Below are positions 43,454 through 52,401 of a stretch of 64,000 nucleotides of DNA, piece after piece (position 1 is the first letter of the stretch; every line of letters starts with the position of its first letter). This DNA comes from Bacteroidota bacterium (GTDB lineage Bacteria; Bacteroidota; Bacteroidia; Flavobacteriales_D; Crocinitomicaceae). The stretch lies in assembly GCA_006226425.1 (NCBI GenBank), contig SBGX01000006.1:186001-250000 (forward strand). The letters are read 5' to 3'. The notes beneath the pieces are model-generated. The model was given only the letters and a program-made list of their open reading frames with translations. It did no database searches and was not told where the DNA came from. The translations under genes were made by a program, and so were the position numbers.

Positions 43454-45730
43454 TTACTTTGTAATCATGAGTTTAAGTACCCGTTGACCAATTTCTGTTT
43501 CAATGTGAACGTAATAACAGCCACTAACAAGCTTGTTTTCAATGCTTTGACTGTTTTGAAAGATTCCTGATTTTTGGTAAACCGTTTTACCTGAAATACT
43601 TTGGATCGTGATAGAAAGAAGTTGACTTTCCTCACTTAGAATGGTGAATTGCTCTTTGGCCGGATTTGGTTGAATCTTGACTTTCGGTTCTTTGCTTAAG
43701 CTTTCGATTCCACTGCTTGAAGCGCAAAAGGACTTGACAATCAAACTTCCAAAATCCGCATTTTCAGGGTCCAGACCTGTTAGGGTGTCTCCGCTCAATG
43801 GCTCCACAAGGTAAAAACTACCTGATTCACAGAGATCAGAGGTCATGCCGTCTCCGAGATTGTCTTTCACTCTCAAATCGTAGCAACCCGGATTCAGACA
43901 GAGATTGTGGATGACCGTATACGGTTGGTCCTGCGAATTATAGGGAGCACTTTTGTGGATGACCTGTCCAGACTCGTTCAGTACTTCCCAGGAGGTTTCG
44001 TTGGCATAGCAATCCAGGTTCATAATCAATTGATAGTTCAGACCATTTGGAATCGCCAGGAAGGCTTTTTCAATCGTGTTATTTCCAGGGTTATTATCCT
44101 CTACACCCCCGTTTGGGTTGGAAACAATGACTGAAAGCGTATGATCTCCATCCGGAGTGTTTAACGTTTCCAAAAATATGGTATCTGCATCAAAGAGTCC
44201 GAGATTTCCCGTCCAGTTCAATTCATTCATCGAACCATCAATGCCGTATTGAATGGTCGCACTGGTCAAAGTATCAGTTCCTCCGTTCACCAGAATGACA
44301 TAGGTTTGTGCCACACTGGAACAATGCGGTTCCTCAAGACCTCCAATCAGAGGAAAGAGGAATGGGTCCATTTTATTCTGGACATTCGCATCGATAAATT
44401 CCACGTCTTTACCCTGGGGATCTAACCAGTTACTTAATCGGGTCTGATTGCTTCCTCCGCCGGTCCAGGAAACATTGAATTTTCCGTACATGTCAGATTG
44501 ATCACTGGATAAGCAACCTGAAGCTCCACCGCTGAGTTGTCCAACCACCCGACGTTTGGAATTGAAAAGTGGCGAGCCAGAAGAGCCTCCCTGAGTGACA
44601 CCGTCACTCCAAAAGGCTTTCCAATGTCCATTAGGCGCGGTAGAACCGTTATAGGTACCTTGTTCACAAGCATTGTAACTAATTGTGATTTTTTTAATGT
44701 CCCCATCCGGGTGATGAATACAGGCCGAACTGGTGGCGGGAAAAGGGGATCGATCCCAACCGGCATAAACGACTTCCCAATCGGGTTCAGGAGCACTGTT
44801 TAACTCAATCAACATCATATCTGATCCGGAGTAAGAAGCGCGTAAGACCCCTCCGTTAATGTTATAATGTTCTGGGCCATTGCCTGAACTTGCCGTTTTG
44901 CTACAATCAGCGAGATTTTTCGGAGATTCCCAACGAAAACGGTACACCCAACTTTCGGGGCTTACTCCACAATGTTTGGCCGTAAAGAAATAAGGGATTA
45001 GTTCTCCGGAAGTATTGTTGACCATTGATCCGGAGCAAAAACCACCATTTGAGTTCATAATCATGGCTACAGAGTTCCGTGCCAATTCCCAGCCTATTCC
45101 TTGCGGGCAGTTCACATCGATGTTACAACTTCCTGATGAGTTTAAAGACTTTTCGATAAGATCCTGTGGGCTGGTGAAACCATGAATCGCTCTTCCAATA
45201 ACAAGCTTTGAAAGTCCTTCCTGACTTTTTGGTTCATACAACTCAATGATGAGGTCATCCGTATTGATGAGATCTGTTCCAAGCACTTGGGCCTGATTGT
45301 TGTTTCGGGAAGTGTAAGAACCAACAAAGGCACTTTTGTCAAAGGCGACCAGGGAAAGTTCACATCCCGGAGCTAAAGAAAAGCGGCTGAAAATAAGGTT
45401 CAGACTAACTGCATTGGAAGACTTAATTCTGAATCGATAGATTGCGTTTCCGTTTCTCAGGATGACTTTTTGAGCTGCTTTGAAAAAGTCAATTTCCGCA
45501 TTTATCGGATGGCCGTATTGCTTGATTTTAAAGGCATCTAATTCATTTTGTTCCTGATACAGACTTTTCAATTTTTGATTGGACAGCGCCGGAAGTTTGA
45601 AGGCGGGGATGCTTTCCGAATCAAATTTATTAGTCATTGAAACTGGGAAACGCCCCTGCACCAGCTGCCCGAAGCTTGTTTGGCTGAAGCTAATTATACC
45701 GATCAGTGATATGAGAAGTGCTTTCTTCAT
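43454..45730 (-). CDS. T9SS-secreted trypsin-like endopeptidase (lysyl endopeptidase-like)
   Basis: A 758-residue protein with a signal peptide, a propeptide to about residue 200, and an S1-type peptidase domain with the triad His253 in FTAKHCG, Asp304 in SGSDMMLIEL and Ser384 in GGSSGSPLFN. The first residues after the propeptide, SGSCNIDVNCPQG, and the HHPDGDIKKI stretch resemble lysyl endopeptidases (Lys-C type). Lysine specificity is not proven. A CARDB-like or proprotein-type beta region follows (about 450-670), and the last 80 residues are a type A T9SS sorting domain (VKIQPNPAKEQFTI). It abuts the upstream thioredoxin-like gene with no gap. A secreted protease of this kind would degrade protein outside the cell. 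Confidence 0.92.
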   Translation of the reverse strand: MKKALLISLIGIISFSQTSFGQLVQGRFPVSMTNKFDSESIPAFKLPALSNQKLKSLYQEQNELDAFKIKQYGHPINAEIDFFKAAQKVILRNGNAIYRFRIKSSNAVSLNLIFSRFSLAPGCELSLVAFDKSAFVGSYTSRNNNQAQVLGTDLINTDDLIIELYEPKSQEGLSKLVIGRAIHGFTSPQDLIEKSLNSSGSCNIDVNCPQGIGWELARNSVAMIMNSNGGFCSGSMVNNTSGELIPYFFTAKHCGVSPESWVYRFRWESPKNLADCSKTASSGNGPEHYNINGGVLRASYSGSDMMLIELNSAPEPDWEVVYAGWDRSPFPATSSACIHHPDGDIKKITISYNACEQGTYNGSTAPNGHWKAFWSDGVTQGGSSGSPLFNSKRRVVGQLSGGASGCLSSDQSDMYGKFNVSWTGGGSNQTRLSNWLDPQGKDVEFIDANVQNKMDPFLFPLIGGLEEPHCSSVAQTYVILVNGGTDTLTSATIQYGIDGSMNELNWTGNLGLFDADTIFLETLNTPDGDHTLSVIVSNPNGGVEDNNPGNNTIEKAFLAIPNGLNYQLIMNLDCYANETSWEVLNESGQVIHKSAPYNSQDQPYTVIHNLCLNPGCYDLRVKDNLGDGMTSDLCESGSFYLVEPLSGDTLTGLDPENADFGSLIVKSFCASSSGIESLSKEPKVKIQPNPAKEQFTILSEESQLLSITIQSISGKTVYQKSGIFQNSQSIENKLVSGCYYVHIETEIGQRVLKLMITK

Positions 45731-46357
45731 CTATTTATTTCGTTTAATGCTACAGCCTTTTGGGCCAGTGGATTCCAAAGAGGGTTTTTGTCCTTTGCTT
45801 AGGTCATTAAAAACCTGGGTCAGGTAAAATTCATCTTTCGTTCGTTTGGGGTCCCATAGGTTGTCAATGGCTCCCTTGTAAATAAGTTTTCGATCTTTAT
45901 TGAAAAGGAAAATGTGTGGGGTTGTCCTTGCTCCAAAAGCATCAGCCAATTTTGAATCCGTGTCCAGTAGGTAAGGCATGCGGTAGTGCTTTTCTTCGGC
46001 CCGTTGTTTCATATCGTCTATGGAATCTCCACGATCTCTTTTTGCCTCGTTGGAGTTAATGAGTACCATTCCGATCTTTATTTCGGACGCCCGGGTATAA
46101 ATTTGGTCGTAATCCTTTTCCCAACCATCAAAGTGATCGCTACCAATTACGAAAGGACAGGTATTGCAGGAAAACACCACCAGAAGCCCGTTTTCACCAT
46201 TGAGTTCCATCAAATTCGATTGAGTTCCCAGGACGTTATCCATTTTTTGTTGTGCCAAAGGCATTTGATCCCCAATCTGAAGCTCATTCAGTTCCAGCAT
46301 GGAAGTGGAGGACAAACTGAACAGCGCCAGCAATGTGATTGAAAGAATTAGTTTCAT
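45731..46357 (-). CDS. Exported thioredoxin-fold (peroxiredoxin/TlpA-like) protein
   Basis: A 208-residue protein with an N-terminal signal (LILSITLLALFSLSSTS). The thioredoxin fold contains the redox pair SCNTCPF (about residues 74-77), followed by the FGARTTPHIFLF cis-proline region. The arrangement GENGLLVVFSCNTCPFV resembles the AhpC/TSA and TlpA groups. It probably acts in the periplasm on disulfides. The stop abuts the start of the T9SS protease gene, which contains several cysteines in its mature domain, so a role in folding that protease is plausible but inferred. The C-terminal tail has one further Cys (KGCSIKRNK). Confidence 0.85.
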   Translation of the reverse strand: MKLILSITLLALFSLSSTSMLELNELQIGDQMPLAQQKMDNVLGTQSNLMELNGENGLLVVFSCNTCPFVIGSDHFDGWEKDYDQIYTRASEIKIGMVLINSNEAKRDRGDSIDDMKQRAEEKHYRMPYLLDTDSKLADAFGARTTPHIFLFNKDRKLIYKGAIDNLWDPKRTKDEFYLTQVFNDLSKGQKPSLESTGPKGCSIKRNK

Positions 46358-46547
46358 ACGTGCAGTTATAAACGTTTAAAGCCCAAAAAGGGTTTGTGAA
46401 TTTAGTGAGAAATCGGCTATAAGGGCTGTTGGAAGCCTTAAAAAGGGCAGGATTCTTGGATTTTTATCTCAATTGTTGTGTTTTGAAAGGGGGGAGATTC
46501 AAGAATAAAGATTAATTTTGAGGGGCTCATAAAAAAGCACAGATCAA
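46358..46547. promoter_or_regulatory. Divergent intergenic region between the thioredoxin-like gene and udk
   Basis: This 190-base region holds an exact plus-strand TAnnTTTG element, TAATTTTG at 46513-46520, 28 bases before the udk ATG. No exact element is seen on the minus side. A small imperfect hairpin of AAGCCC and GGGTTT lies near 46380. I see no coding frame or RNA motif. Confidence 0.5.
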
Positions 46548-47153
46548 ATGATGGTCATTGGAATATGCGGAGGTAGCGGATCGGGAAAAACAACTTTGTT
46601 AAGGAGATTGGCACAGAATTTTTCAGGTCAAAAACCTTCTGTTTTTTCCATGGACAATTATTATAAGTCAATCGAAAAGCAATTGATTGATGAAAATGGA
46701 GAAGTCAATTTTGATTTGCCCACCGCCTTGCATGAGGAAAAACTAGTCTCCGACCTGGATGCCCTGATCAGTGGAGATTCGATCGAAGTGAGGGAGTACC
46801 ATTTTAACTCTCCGCCGGACAAGCACGTACTGATTACCCTGGACCCGTCTGAAATCATTATTGTGGAAGGCCTTTTTTGTATGCATTATCCGGGAGTTCG
46901 CGAAAGATTGGATTATTCGATCTTCATAGATGTAGCACTTGATGTTCAGTTGGACCGAAGATTGTATCGTGATCAGGAAACCAGAGGATATACGCATGAT
47001 GCCATTATGTACCAATGGAATAATCACGTCTTACCTTGTTACGAACAGTTTTTGCTACCGTACAAAGAACAAGCGGATTTTCAGTTTCGGAATGATGCCC
47101 GGGCAGATCAGGATTTTGAACTTTTGGTGAGAGAGATTCGTGAGCGCCTGTAG
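46548..47153 (+). CDS. udk: Uridine kinase
   Basis: A 201-residue kinase that phosphorylates uridine and cytidine in pyrimidine salvage. The P-loop GGSGSGKTTLLRRLA (residues 8-22) and the FSMDNYYKSIEKQ motif are present, followed by the FDLPTALHEEKL stretch, typical of Udk. A second Met at residue 2 makes ATG 46548 or 46551 possible. An exact TAnnTTTG element precedes the gene. The histidine kinase starts 29 bases downstream on the same strand. Confidence 0.93.
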   Translation: MMVIGICGGSGSGKTTLLRRLAQNFSGQKPSVFSMDNYYKSIEKQLIDENGEVNFDLPTALHEEKLVSDLDALISGDSIEVREYHFNSPPDKHVLITLDPSEIIIVEGLFCMHYPGVRERLDYSIFIDVALDVQLDRRLYRDQETRGYTHDAIMYQWNNHVLPCYEQFLLPYKEQADFQFRNDARADQDFELLVREIRERL

Positions 47154-47182
47154 TTAAAACGGGTGATAAAACTGCTTGGCCA

Positions 47183-50100
47183 GTGAAAAAACAGTTGACT
47201 AAATACGGGCTTTATCTATCGGGCGCACTTTTTTTTGTGAGCTTTCTTCTCTACTATCAGGGCCTGGTATCTCCCAACTATGGTTATGAACTGGAAAAGT
47301 TGCAGTCCGTATTCCTGCAAAAGGAGGATGCCCTTGAGAAATACATTGGGAAGAAAGCGGTTCTGATGCGCGAAAAGGGCCTGGAGAACCTTTTGATGTC
47401 CGAGCAGGAAAGTCCTTTTTTTGTCCACATCTATCGGAATGATTCCCTGGTGTTTTGGAATACAAATGCACTTCCGGTATTGAATTTTGCGGACTTACAT
47501 TATCCATCGGATGGCCTGGTCAAACTACAGAACGGATGGTATTATGCGAAATCATTTGAATATTCGAATATCCGCTTTGTGGCATCCTTTCTGATACAGA
47601 ATGATTATGCATATGAAAACGACTATCTGAACAGGGCTTTTGCCCCCGATTTTAAGACGGGGATCAATGCACCAATTGTATTGGAGACAGAATCTGAGTA
47701 TTCAGTCAGGGACAAGAATGGAAAATTTCTTTTTGCGCTGGATCCTCAAGAGGAACTGAGGATAAGTTCGCTGGAACAAAACATCCTCGTTTTTCTACTC
47801 TTTTTTTCGATCGCTATTTTTTGCTTTGCCCTGTATCGCAATAGTCGCGATTGGAATGCCCTGTTCCAGTTTTTGCTTTTAGCGGCAGTGCTACTCGTTC
47901 ACCTGGCATTGGTCCGTTCGGAAGCGTATCGCCTGATGGATGGAACAGCTTTTTCGGATCCAGCTGTTTATGCAAACTCATGGTTTTTCCCCAACCTGTT
48001 GCTCTATTGTTTTAATGCCATGATCTTCTTGTTTGAGGGGACCTTGTTAGTTGCAATTCTGAAAAAATTACCTTCAAAACAGCTGTTTAAATGGCTTAGT
48101 TTGCTTTTGTTCCTGCTATCTCTTCTTGCAGCACATGGGATTGGATATCTGTATTTGTCCATTGTAATGGATTCGTCTATTCCATTTGAGATTGGAAAAC
48201 TCTTTCGTCTGAACATGTTCTCTGTATGGGCAGCGCTCGGAATGGGTCTTCTGTTTTACACCTATTTCATTCTGATCCGTGGATTGATTAAGATGATGCA
48301 GCATCAGCAGTGGAAGAAGACGACCCTGGTGGTCATTTGGTTTTTGAGTAGTATCGGATATTTTCTCTTTGATGTTGTCGGGGGCTTTGAACAGCTTTAT
48401 TTAGGGCTTTGGCCCATGTTGGTCAATGGAGTCATTCTGTTCGTGGAACTTCGGCAGTCTGGTCGTTATGGCTTTAATTATGGCGTGTTGTTGTTGTTAC
48501 TTTTTTCCTGGTACATCGCTCTCAACATTGATGCATTTAATGAGGTCAAAGAAAAAAAGGAACGGGAACTTTATGCCGGGCAGCTGGCTTCAGATCAGGA
48601 TATCCTGACGGAGTTGGAGTATGTGAAGGTACGAGAAAAAATGAAGGAAGATCGATATATTAAACAACTGGTCTCCCCTCAAAAAACCTTGACTTCAACC
48701 GAATTTCAGGATCACATGGAGCGGAGTTATTTCAATGGCTTTTGGGATCGCTATGCTTGTGAGTTTTATCTTTTTGATGGACAGGGGAAGGCTTTGTTGA
48801 GCCATACAAGACAGGATCGGGAACGTCTGGAACAACTCGAAGAAGTGCTGGAAAAACACAGTATCCGTTCGGAGATTGACAGTCAAGTGTTTTACGTCAC
48901 AGACTTCACCAGTCAACTGAGCTATATTGGAAAGCATTCCTTTGATTTTGATGGATCGGAAATCATTCTTTATGCGACCTTTAAGTCGAAACAAATTCCG
49001 GAGAAGATCGGTTTTCCTCGGTTGCTTATTTCCTCTAAAACAGGGGTGTTCTCTTCCCTGGAGAATTATTCGATCGCCAAATATTACAAAGGCAATCTGG
49101 TAAGTCAATACGGAAGATTTTCCTTTCCAACCCGGGAAGAAGCATTGGTGACGGACCGAAAGATCGGCTCTGGTTTTTTTGATGGGGAGGAATATAATCA
49201 CCTGCTCTATCGGAAAAGTGACGATGATGCGGTGGTACTTTCCAGAAAGTTGCCATCTACCTTCCAGTTGCTGACATCCTTTTCGTATCTATTCTGTTTT
49301 TTTGGTTTGCTTTTATTGATCCCACTTGCGGTAAATAATTACAGCACTTTCCAAGTGTCAAAGCTCAGTTTTGCACTGAAAATTCAATTGACCTTTTTGT
49401 CGATCATCATTATTGCTTTGGTCGCATTTGGAATCGGTTCCGGAAAGTTTGTGAGATCACAGTACAACGAGTACTCAAATGAGCTCATCAAAGAAAAGAT
49501 AAAATCAGTACAGGTTGAGGTAAAGCACAAGTTGGAAAAGGAAGAAAATCTGGCGATCAATGAGCAGGGAGCCTACCTGAATTATCTGATGCGAAAATTT
49601 GCCAGTGTATTCGTAACCGACATCAATCTCTACGATAAGCACGGCTACTTACTGGCCAGTTCGAGACCTAAAGTGTATAATGTCGGTTTATTGAGCGAGC
49701 AAATTAATCCAGGAGCGTACCGGCAGTTATACGTCAATAAGAAGAGTGAGTTCATTCATCAGGAACACATCGGAAGCTTGATTTACCTATCAGCTTATGT
49801 GCCCTTATACAATTATGACGGAAAATTTTTAGCCTTCGTCAATTTGCAGCATTTTGGACAGCAGAAAGGCTTTGAACACCAAATCGAAAATTTCCTGGTG
49901 GCCATTATTAATGTATTCATCCTGTTGTTGGCAATTTCCGTGGTTCTGACGATTTTCGTCTCGAACTGGGTGACAGCGCCTTTACGAGAATTGAGACAAA
50001 ACCTGGCAAAAATTCAGTTGGGCAAGTACAATAAACCCATTGAATATCAACCGAATGATGAAATTGGCGCCCTGGTTCGAAATTATAATCAGAAGTTAGA

Positions 50101-50812
50101 AGAATTGGCCTATACCGCAGAACAATTGGCCATAAGTGAGCGGGAATCTGCATGGCGGGAAATGGCGAAACAAGTGGCCCATGAGATTAAGAATCCATTG
50201 ACACCGATGAAGCTGAGTTTACAACATTTACAGCGTGTATATGATCCGAATGATCCGGATTCCAGGCAGAAGATTGATCGGGTGGCGAACTCCTTAATAG
50301 AACAGATTGATGCACTAACGAATATTGCCAATGAGTTTTCGAATTTTGCCAAGATGCCGGTGGGGCAACGGGTCGAATTGGATCTGGTTAGTTTGCTGGA
50401 AGGAACAGTGTTACTTTTTGGGCAACGAGAGGCACTTGAGTTGAGGTTCGAGAGCAAGTTGACTAGGGCAGCAGTTGAGGGAGATAAGGATTTGTTGCTA
50501 CGCGTTTTCAATAATCTTTTGAAGAACGCGATTCAGGCTATTCCGGATGATCGAAAGGGAATGGTTGTCATCGAATTAGAACGAAAAGAAGATCTGTTTG
50601 TGGTGCGCATTTCTGATAATGGAAAAGGGATAGAAGAGGAATTGCAAGGCAAAATTTTTGTGCCGAATTTCACAACAAAGTCAAAGGGAACAGGTCTTGG
50701 ATTGGCGATGGTTCGACAAATCATTGAATTGCATGAAGGGAGAGTGTGGTTCGAGACAAAACCCGGTGAGGGAACGACCTTTCATGTGCAACTTCCGATT
50801 TACCGGGCCTAA
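47183..50812 (+). CDS. Large orphan sensor histidine kinase (NtrY-like core)
   Basis: A 1209-residue membrane kinase. An N-terminal helix (about 10-27) is followed by an extracytoplasmic sensor domain, then a block of about seven to eight transmembrane helices (about 205-455), a second extracytoplasmic region, two more helices (about 690-760), a third extracytoplasmic (Cache-like) domain, a final helix (about 915-935) and HAMP (about 935-985). HisKA has WREMAKQVAHEIKNPLTPMK with His1000. The ATPase domain has the N box NNLLKNAIQAI, then DNGKGI and GTGLGLAM. The start codon is GTG. No response regulator gene is adjacent, so the partner is unknown. Autophosphorylation at His1000 is inferred from the motif. 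Confidence 0.9.
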   Translation: MKKQLTKYGLYLSGALFFVSFLLYYQGLVSPNYGYELEKLQSVFLQKEDALEKYIGKKAVLMREKGLENLLMSEQESPFFVHIYRNDSLVFWNTNALPVLNFADLHYPSDGLVKLQNGWYYAKSFEYSNIRFVASFLIQNDYAYENDYLNRAFAPDFKTGINAPIVLETESEYSVRDKNGKFLFALDPQEELRISSLEQNILVFLLFFSIAIFCFALYRNSRDWNALFQFLLLAAVLLVHLALVRSEAYRLMDGTAFSDPAVYANSWFFPNLLLYCFNAMIFLFEGTLLVAILKKLPSKQLFKWLSLLLFLLSLLAAHGIGYLYLSIVMDSSIPFEIGKLFRLNMFSVWAALGMGLLFYTYFILIRGLIKMMQHQQWKKTTLVVIWFLSSIGYFLFDVVGGFEQLYLGLWPMLVNGVILFVELRQSGRYGFNYGVLLLLLFSWYIALNIDAFNEVKEKKERELYAGQLASDQDILTELEYVKVREKMKEDRYIKQLVSPQKTLTSTEFQDHMERSYFNGFWDRYACEFYLFDGQGKALLSHTRQDRERLEQLEEVLEKHSIRSEIDSQVFYVTDFTSQLSYIGKHSFDFDGSEIILYATFKSKQIPEKIGFPRLLISSKTGVFSSLENYSIAKYYKGNLVSQYGRFSFPTREEALVTDRKIGSGFFDGEEYNHLLYRKSDDDAVVLSRKLPSTFQLLTSFSYLFCFFGLLLLIPLAVNNYSTFQVSKLSFALKIQLTFLSIIIIALVAFGIGSGKFVRSQYNEYSNELIKEKIKSVQVEVKHKLEKEENLAINEQGAYLNYLMRKFASVFVTDINLYDKHGYLLASSRPKVYNVGLLSEQINPGAYRQLYVNKKSEFIHQEHIGSLIYLSAYVPLYNYDGKFLAFVNLQHFGQQKGFEHQIENFLVAIINVFILLLAISVVLTIFVSNWVTAPLRELRQNLAKIQLGKYNKPIEYQPNDEIGALVRNYNQKLEELAYTAEQLAISERESAWREMAKQVAHEIKNPLTPMKLSLQHLQRVYDPNDPDSRQKIDRVANSLIEQIDALTNIANEFSNFAKMPVGQRVELDLVSLLEGTVLLFGQREALELRFESKLTRAAVEGDKDLLLRVFNNLLKNAIQAIPDDRKGMVVIELERKEDLFVVRISDNGKGIEEELQGKIFVPNFTTKSKGTGLGLAMVRQIIELHEGRVWFETKPGEGTTFHVQLPIYRA

Positions 50813-50895
50813 ATCCACCCATTGTTAATATCTTGTTAATTAGCACCTTAAAGTCGTCTGTTTTTAAGGGTTTCCGAAAGTTGTTAAAATTTGTT

Positions 50896-50914
50896 ATTTA
50901 GAACTATTCTAAAT
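50896..50914. promoter_or_regulatory. Inverted repeat upstream of actA (candidate operator)
   Basis: ATTTAGAA-CTA-TTCTAAAT, perfect 8-bp arms, centred about 70 bases upstream of the act -7 element. The position would suit an activator or a distal repressor. No T-run follows, so it is not a terminator. Confidence 0.5.
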
Positions 50915-50970
50915 TAATTGGCTTTTGGTCAAAATTGTCACAAAAGTGTCATTTAATTTATGCTTTATAC

Positions 50971-50978
50971 TAAATTTG
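50971..50978 (+). promoter_or_regulatory. act-cox operon promoter -7 element
   Basis: TAAATTTG, exact TAnnTTTG, about 48 bases upstream of the actA ATG; the only such element I see in the gap. Confidence 0.6.
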
Positions 50979-51025
50979 CGATCGTCATAAAGTGTTTTTA
51001 AGACAGAGGACGAAAAGGATTTTAA

Positions 51026-52372
51026 ATGAAAAGATCTATAAATCAAATGTTTAGAAGTATTAACACATGGTGTTTCGCAGCCTTAACTGTATTGTTTTTG
51101 GCGGGAACCTTCAGCGCGCAGGCGCAGGGAGACGCTTTGTTTAAAGCGAAATGTGCCACATGTCACCAGCCGCACAAGAACGGAACAGGACCTAAGCTGT
51201 TTGAGGTTAGAAAGAAATGGTCTGACGGAGGAGCAGCGGAAGGGTCTATTTACCAATGGGTAAACAACTGGCAGGCTGCAGCAGGAGCAGATCCGTATGC
51301 GCAGTCAGTGTCAACGTGGTCTCCAACGGCGATGACCGCTTTCCCTGAGTTAAAGAAAGAAGAAATCGACGCTATTTTTGATTGGGTTGATGCACAACCG
51401 GACCCGGCTACTTTGGTAGCTGAGGGCGGTGCGGGAGCAGGTGGTGCCGCAGGAGCAACTGAAGAAGAGGAAGGTTCTTCTACCTGGGTTTGGGTAATGC
51501 TAGGCCTGGTTTTCGCTATTGTAGTAGCGGCAGTTAGCGGGGTGCGTCGTCAGTTGAAGTCTGCAGTTGTTGATGCGGATTCAAAAGATGAGCAGTCATA
51601 CGGGCAGGAATTGAGAAGTTGGGCATGGCACAATAAGAGTTATATCGGATTCTTCGGATTGATTTTCGTGGTAGCGATGTTGGTCATGGGGCTTCAGGGA
51701 TTAGGAGAGATTGGAATTTTGGAAGCTTACCAGCCTTCACAGCCAATCGAATTCCCGCATGATATTCACACTGGAGTCAATGGAATCGACTGTAAGTATT
51801 GTCATAATTCAGTGACAAAATCCAGAACAGCGGGTATTCCAACAGTGAACGTTTGTATGAACTGTCACAAACAAGTGAGCGGTCGGACTCCTGAACAAGA
51901 AGAAAAAATCAAGGCGGTTTACGAAGCGGCTGGTTGGAATCCGGAAGGAGCTGGTTCCTACACAGGAAAAACCAAGCCAATTACCTGGAATAAGGTGCAT
52001 GTTTTGCCTGACCACGTTTACTTCAACCACTCTCAGCACGTAGTTGTTGGAGGCTTGGATTGTAAGCAGTGTCACGGAGATATGACCAAGCAAAAAGAGA
52101 CAGCACGTGTAGTGCCTGTTCAGGAACTGAACAAAATTGACGGTAACGTTACATTGTCTCGCCCAACATTGACGATGGGTTGGTGTATCGAGTGTCACGC
52201 TGAAAAAGAAATTCATGCAGGTTCACTTGATGGTAAAAAAGACGGGTATTATGATGAGATTCATAAACGTTTGTTGAACAACGACAGAAGCTTGTACAGC
52301 AAGTACCTGGAAGACGGGAAGATTACCGTAAAAGAATTAGGTGGTTGGGAATGTGCTAAATGCCACTATTAA
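51026..52372 (+). CDS. actA: Alternative complex III subunit A, hexaheme cytochrome c
   Basis: A 448-residue cytochrome with six CXXCH sites, at Cys43, 256, 277, 346, 387 and 443. After the signal peptide (AGTFSAQAQ) there is a monohaem cytochrome c domain (about 36-125), then an Ala/Gly/Glu-rich linker, two transmembrane helices (about 153-172 and 205-224) and a C-terminal pentahaem domain whose last CAKCH is three residues from the end. Alternative complex III oxidises menaquinol and passes electrons to cytochrome c or directly to an oxidase. The extra N-terminal haem domain makes ActA hexahaem; it may shuttle electrons to CoxBA encoded in the same operon. Confidence 0.93.
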   Translation: MKRSINQMFRSINTWCFAALTVLFLAGTFSAQAQGDALFKAKCATCHQPHKNGTGPKLFEVRKKWSDGGAAEGSIYQWVNNWQAAAGADPYAQSVSTWSPTAMTAFPELKKEEIDAIFDWVDAQPDPATLVAEGGAGAGGAAGATEEEEGSSTWVWVMLGLVFAIVVAAVSGVRRQLKSAVVDADSKDEQSYGQELRSWAWHNKSYIGFFGLIFVVAMLVMGLQGLGEIGILEAYQPSQPIEFPHDIHTGVNGIDCKYCHNSVTKSRTAGIPTVNVCMNCHKQVSGRTPEQEEKIKAVYEAAGWNPEGAGSYTGKTKPITWNKVHVLPDHVYFNHSQHVVVGGLDCKQCHGDMTKQKETARVVPVQELNKIDGNVTLSRPTLTMGWCIECHAEKEIHAGSLDGKKDGYYDEIHKRLLNNDRSLYSKYLEDGKITVKELGGWECAKCHY

Positions 52373-52401
52373 TAAATTACTAGAGAAGGCTATAAAGAAT
52401 T

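Larger units (their letters stand above)
50813..51025. promoter_or_regulatory. act operon control region
   Basis: This 213-base AT-rich region between the kinase gene and actA contains an exact TAnnTTTG element (TAAATTTG, 50971-50978), giving a leader of about 40 bases. An inverted repeat is at 50896-50914. A direct repeat TGTCA-N6-TGTCA lies near 50938-50953, 11 bases (one helical turn) apart. The inverted repeat and direct repeat may be regulator sites. Confidence 0.5.
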
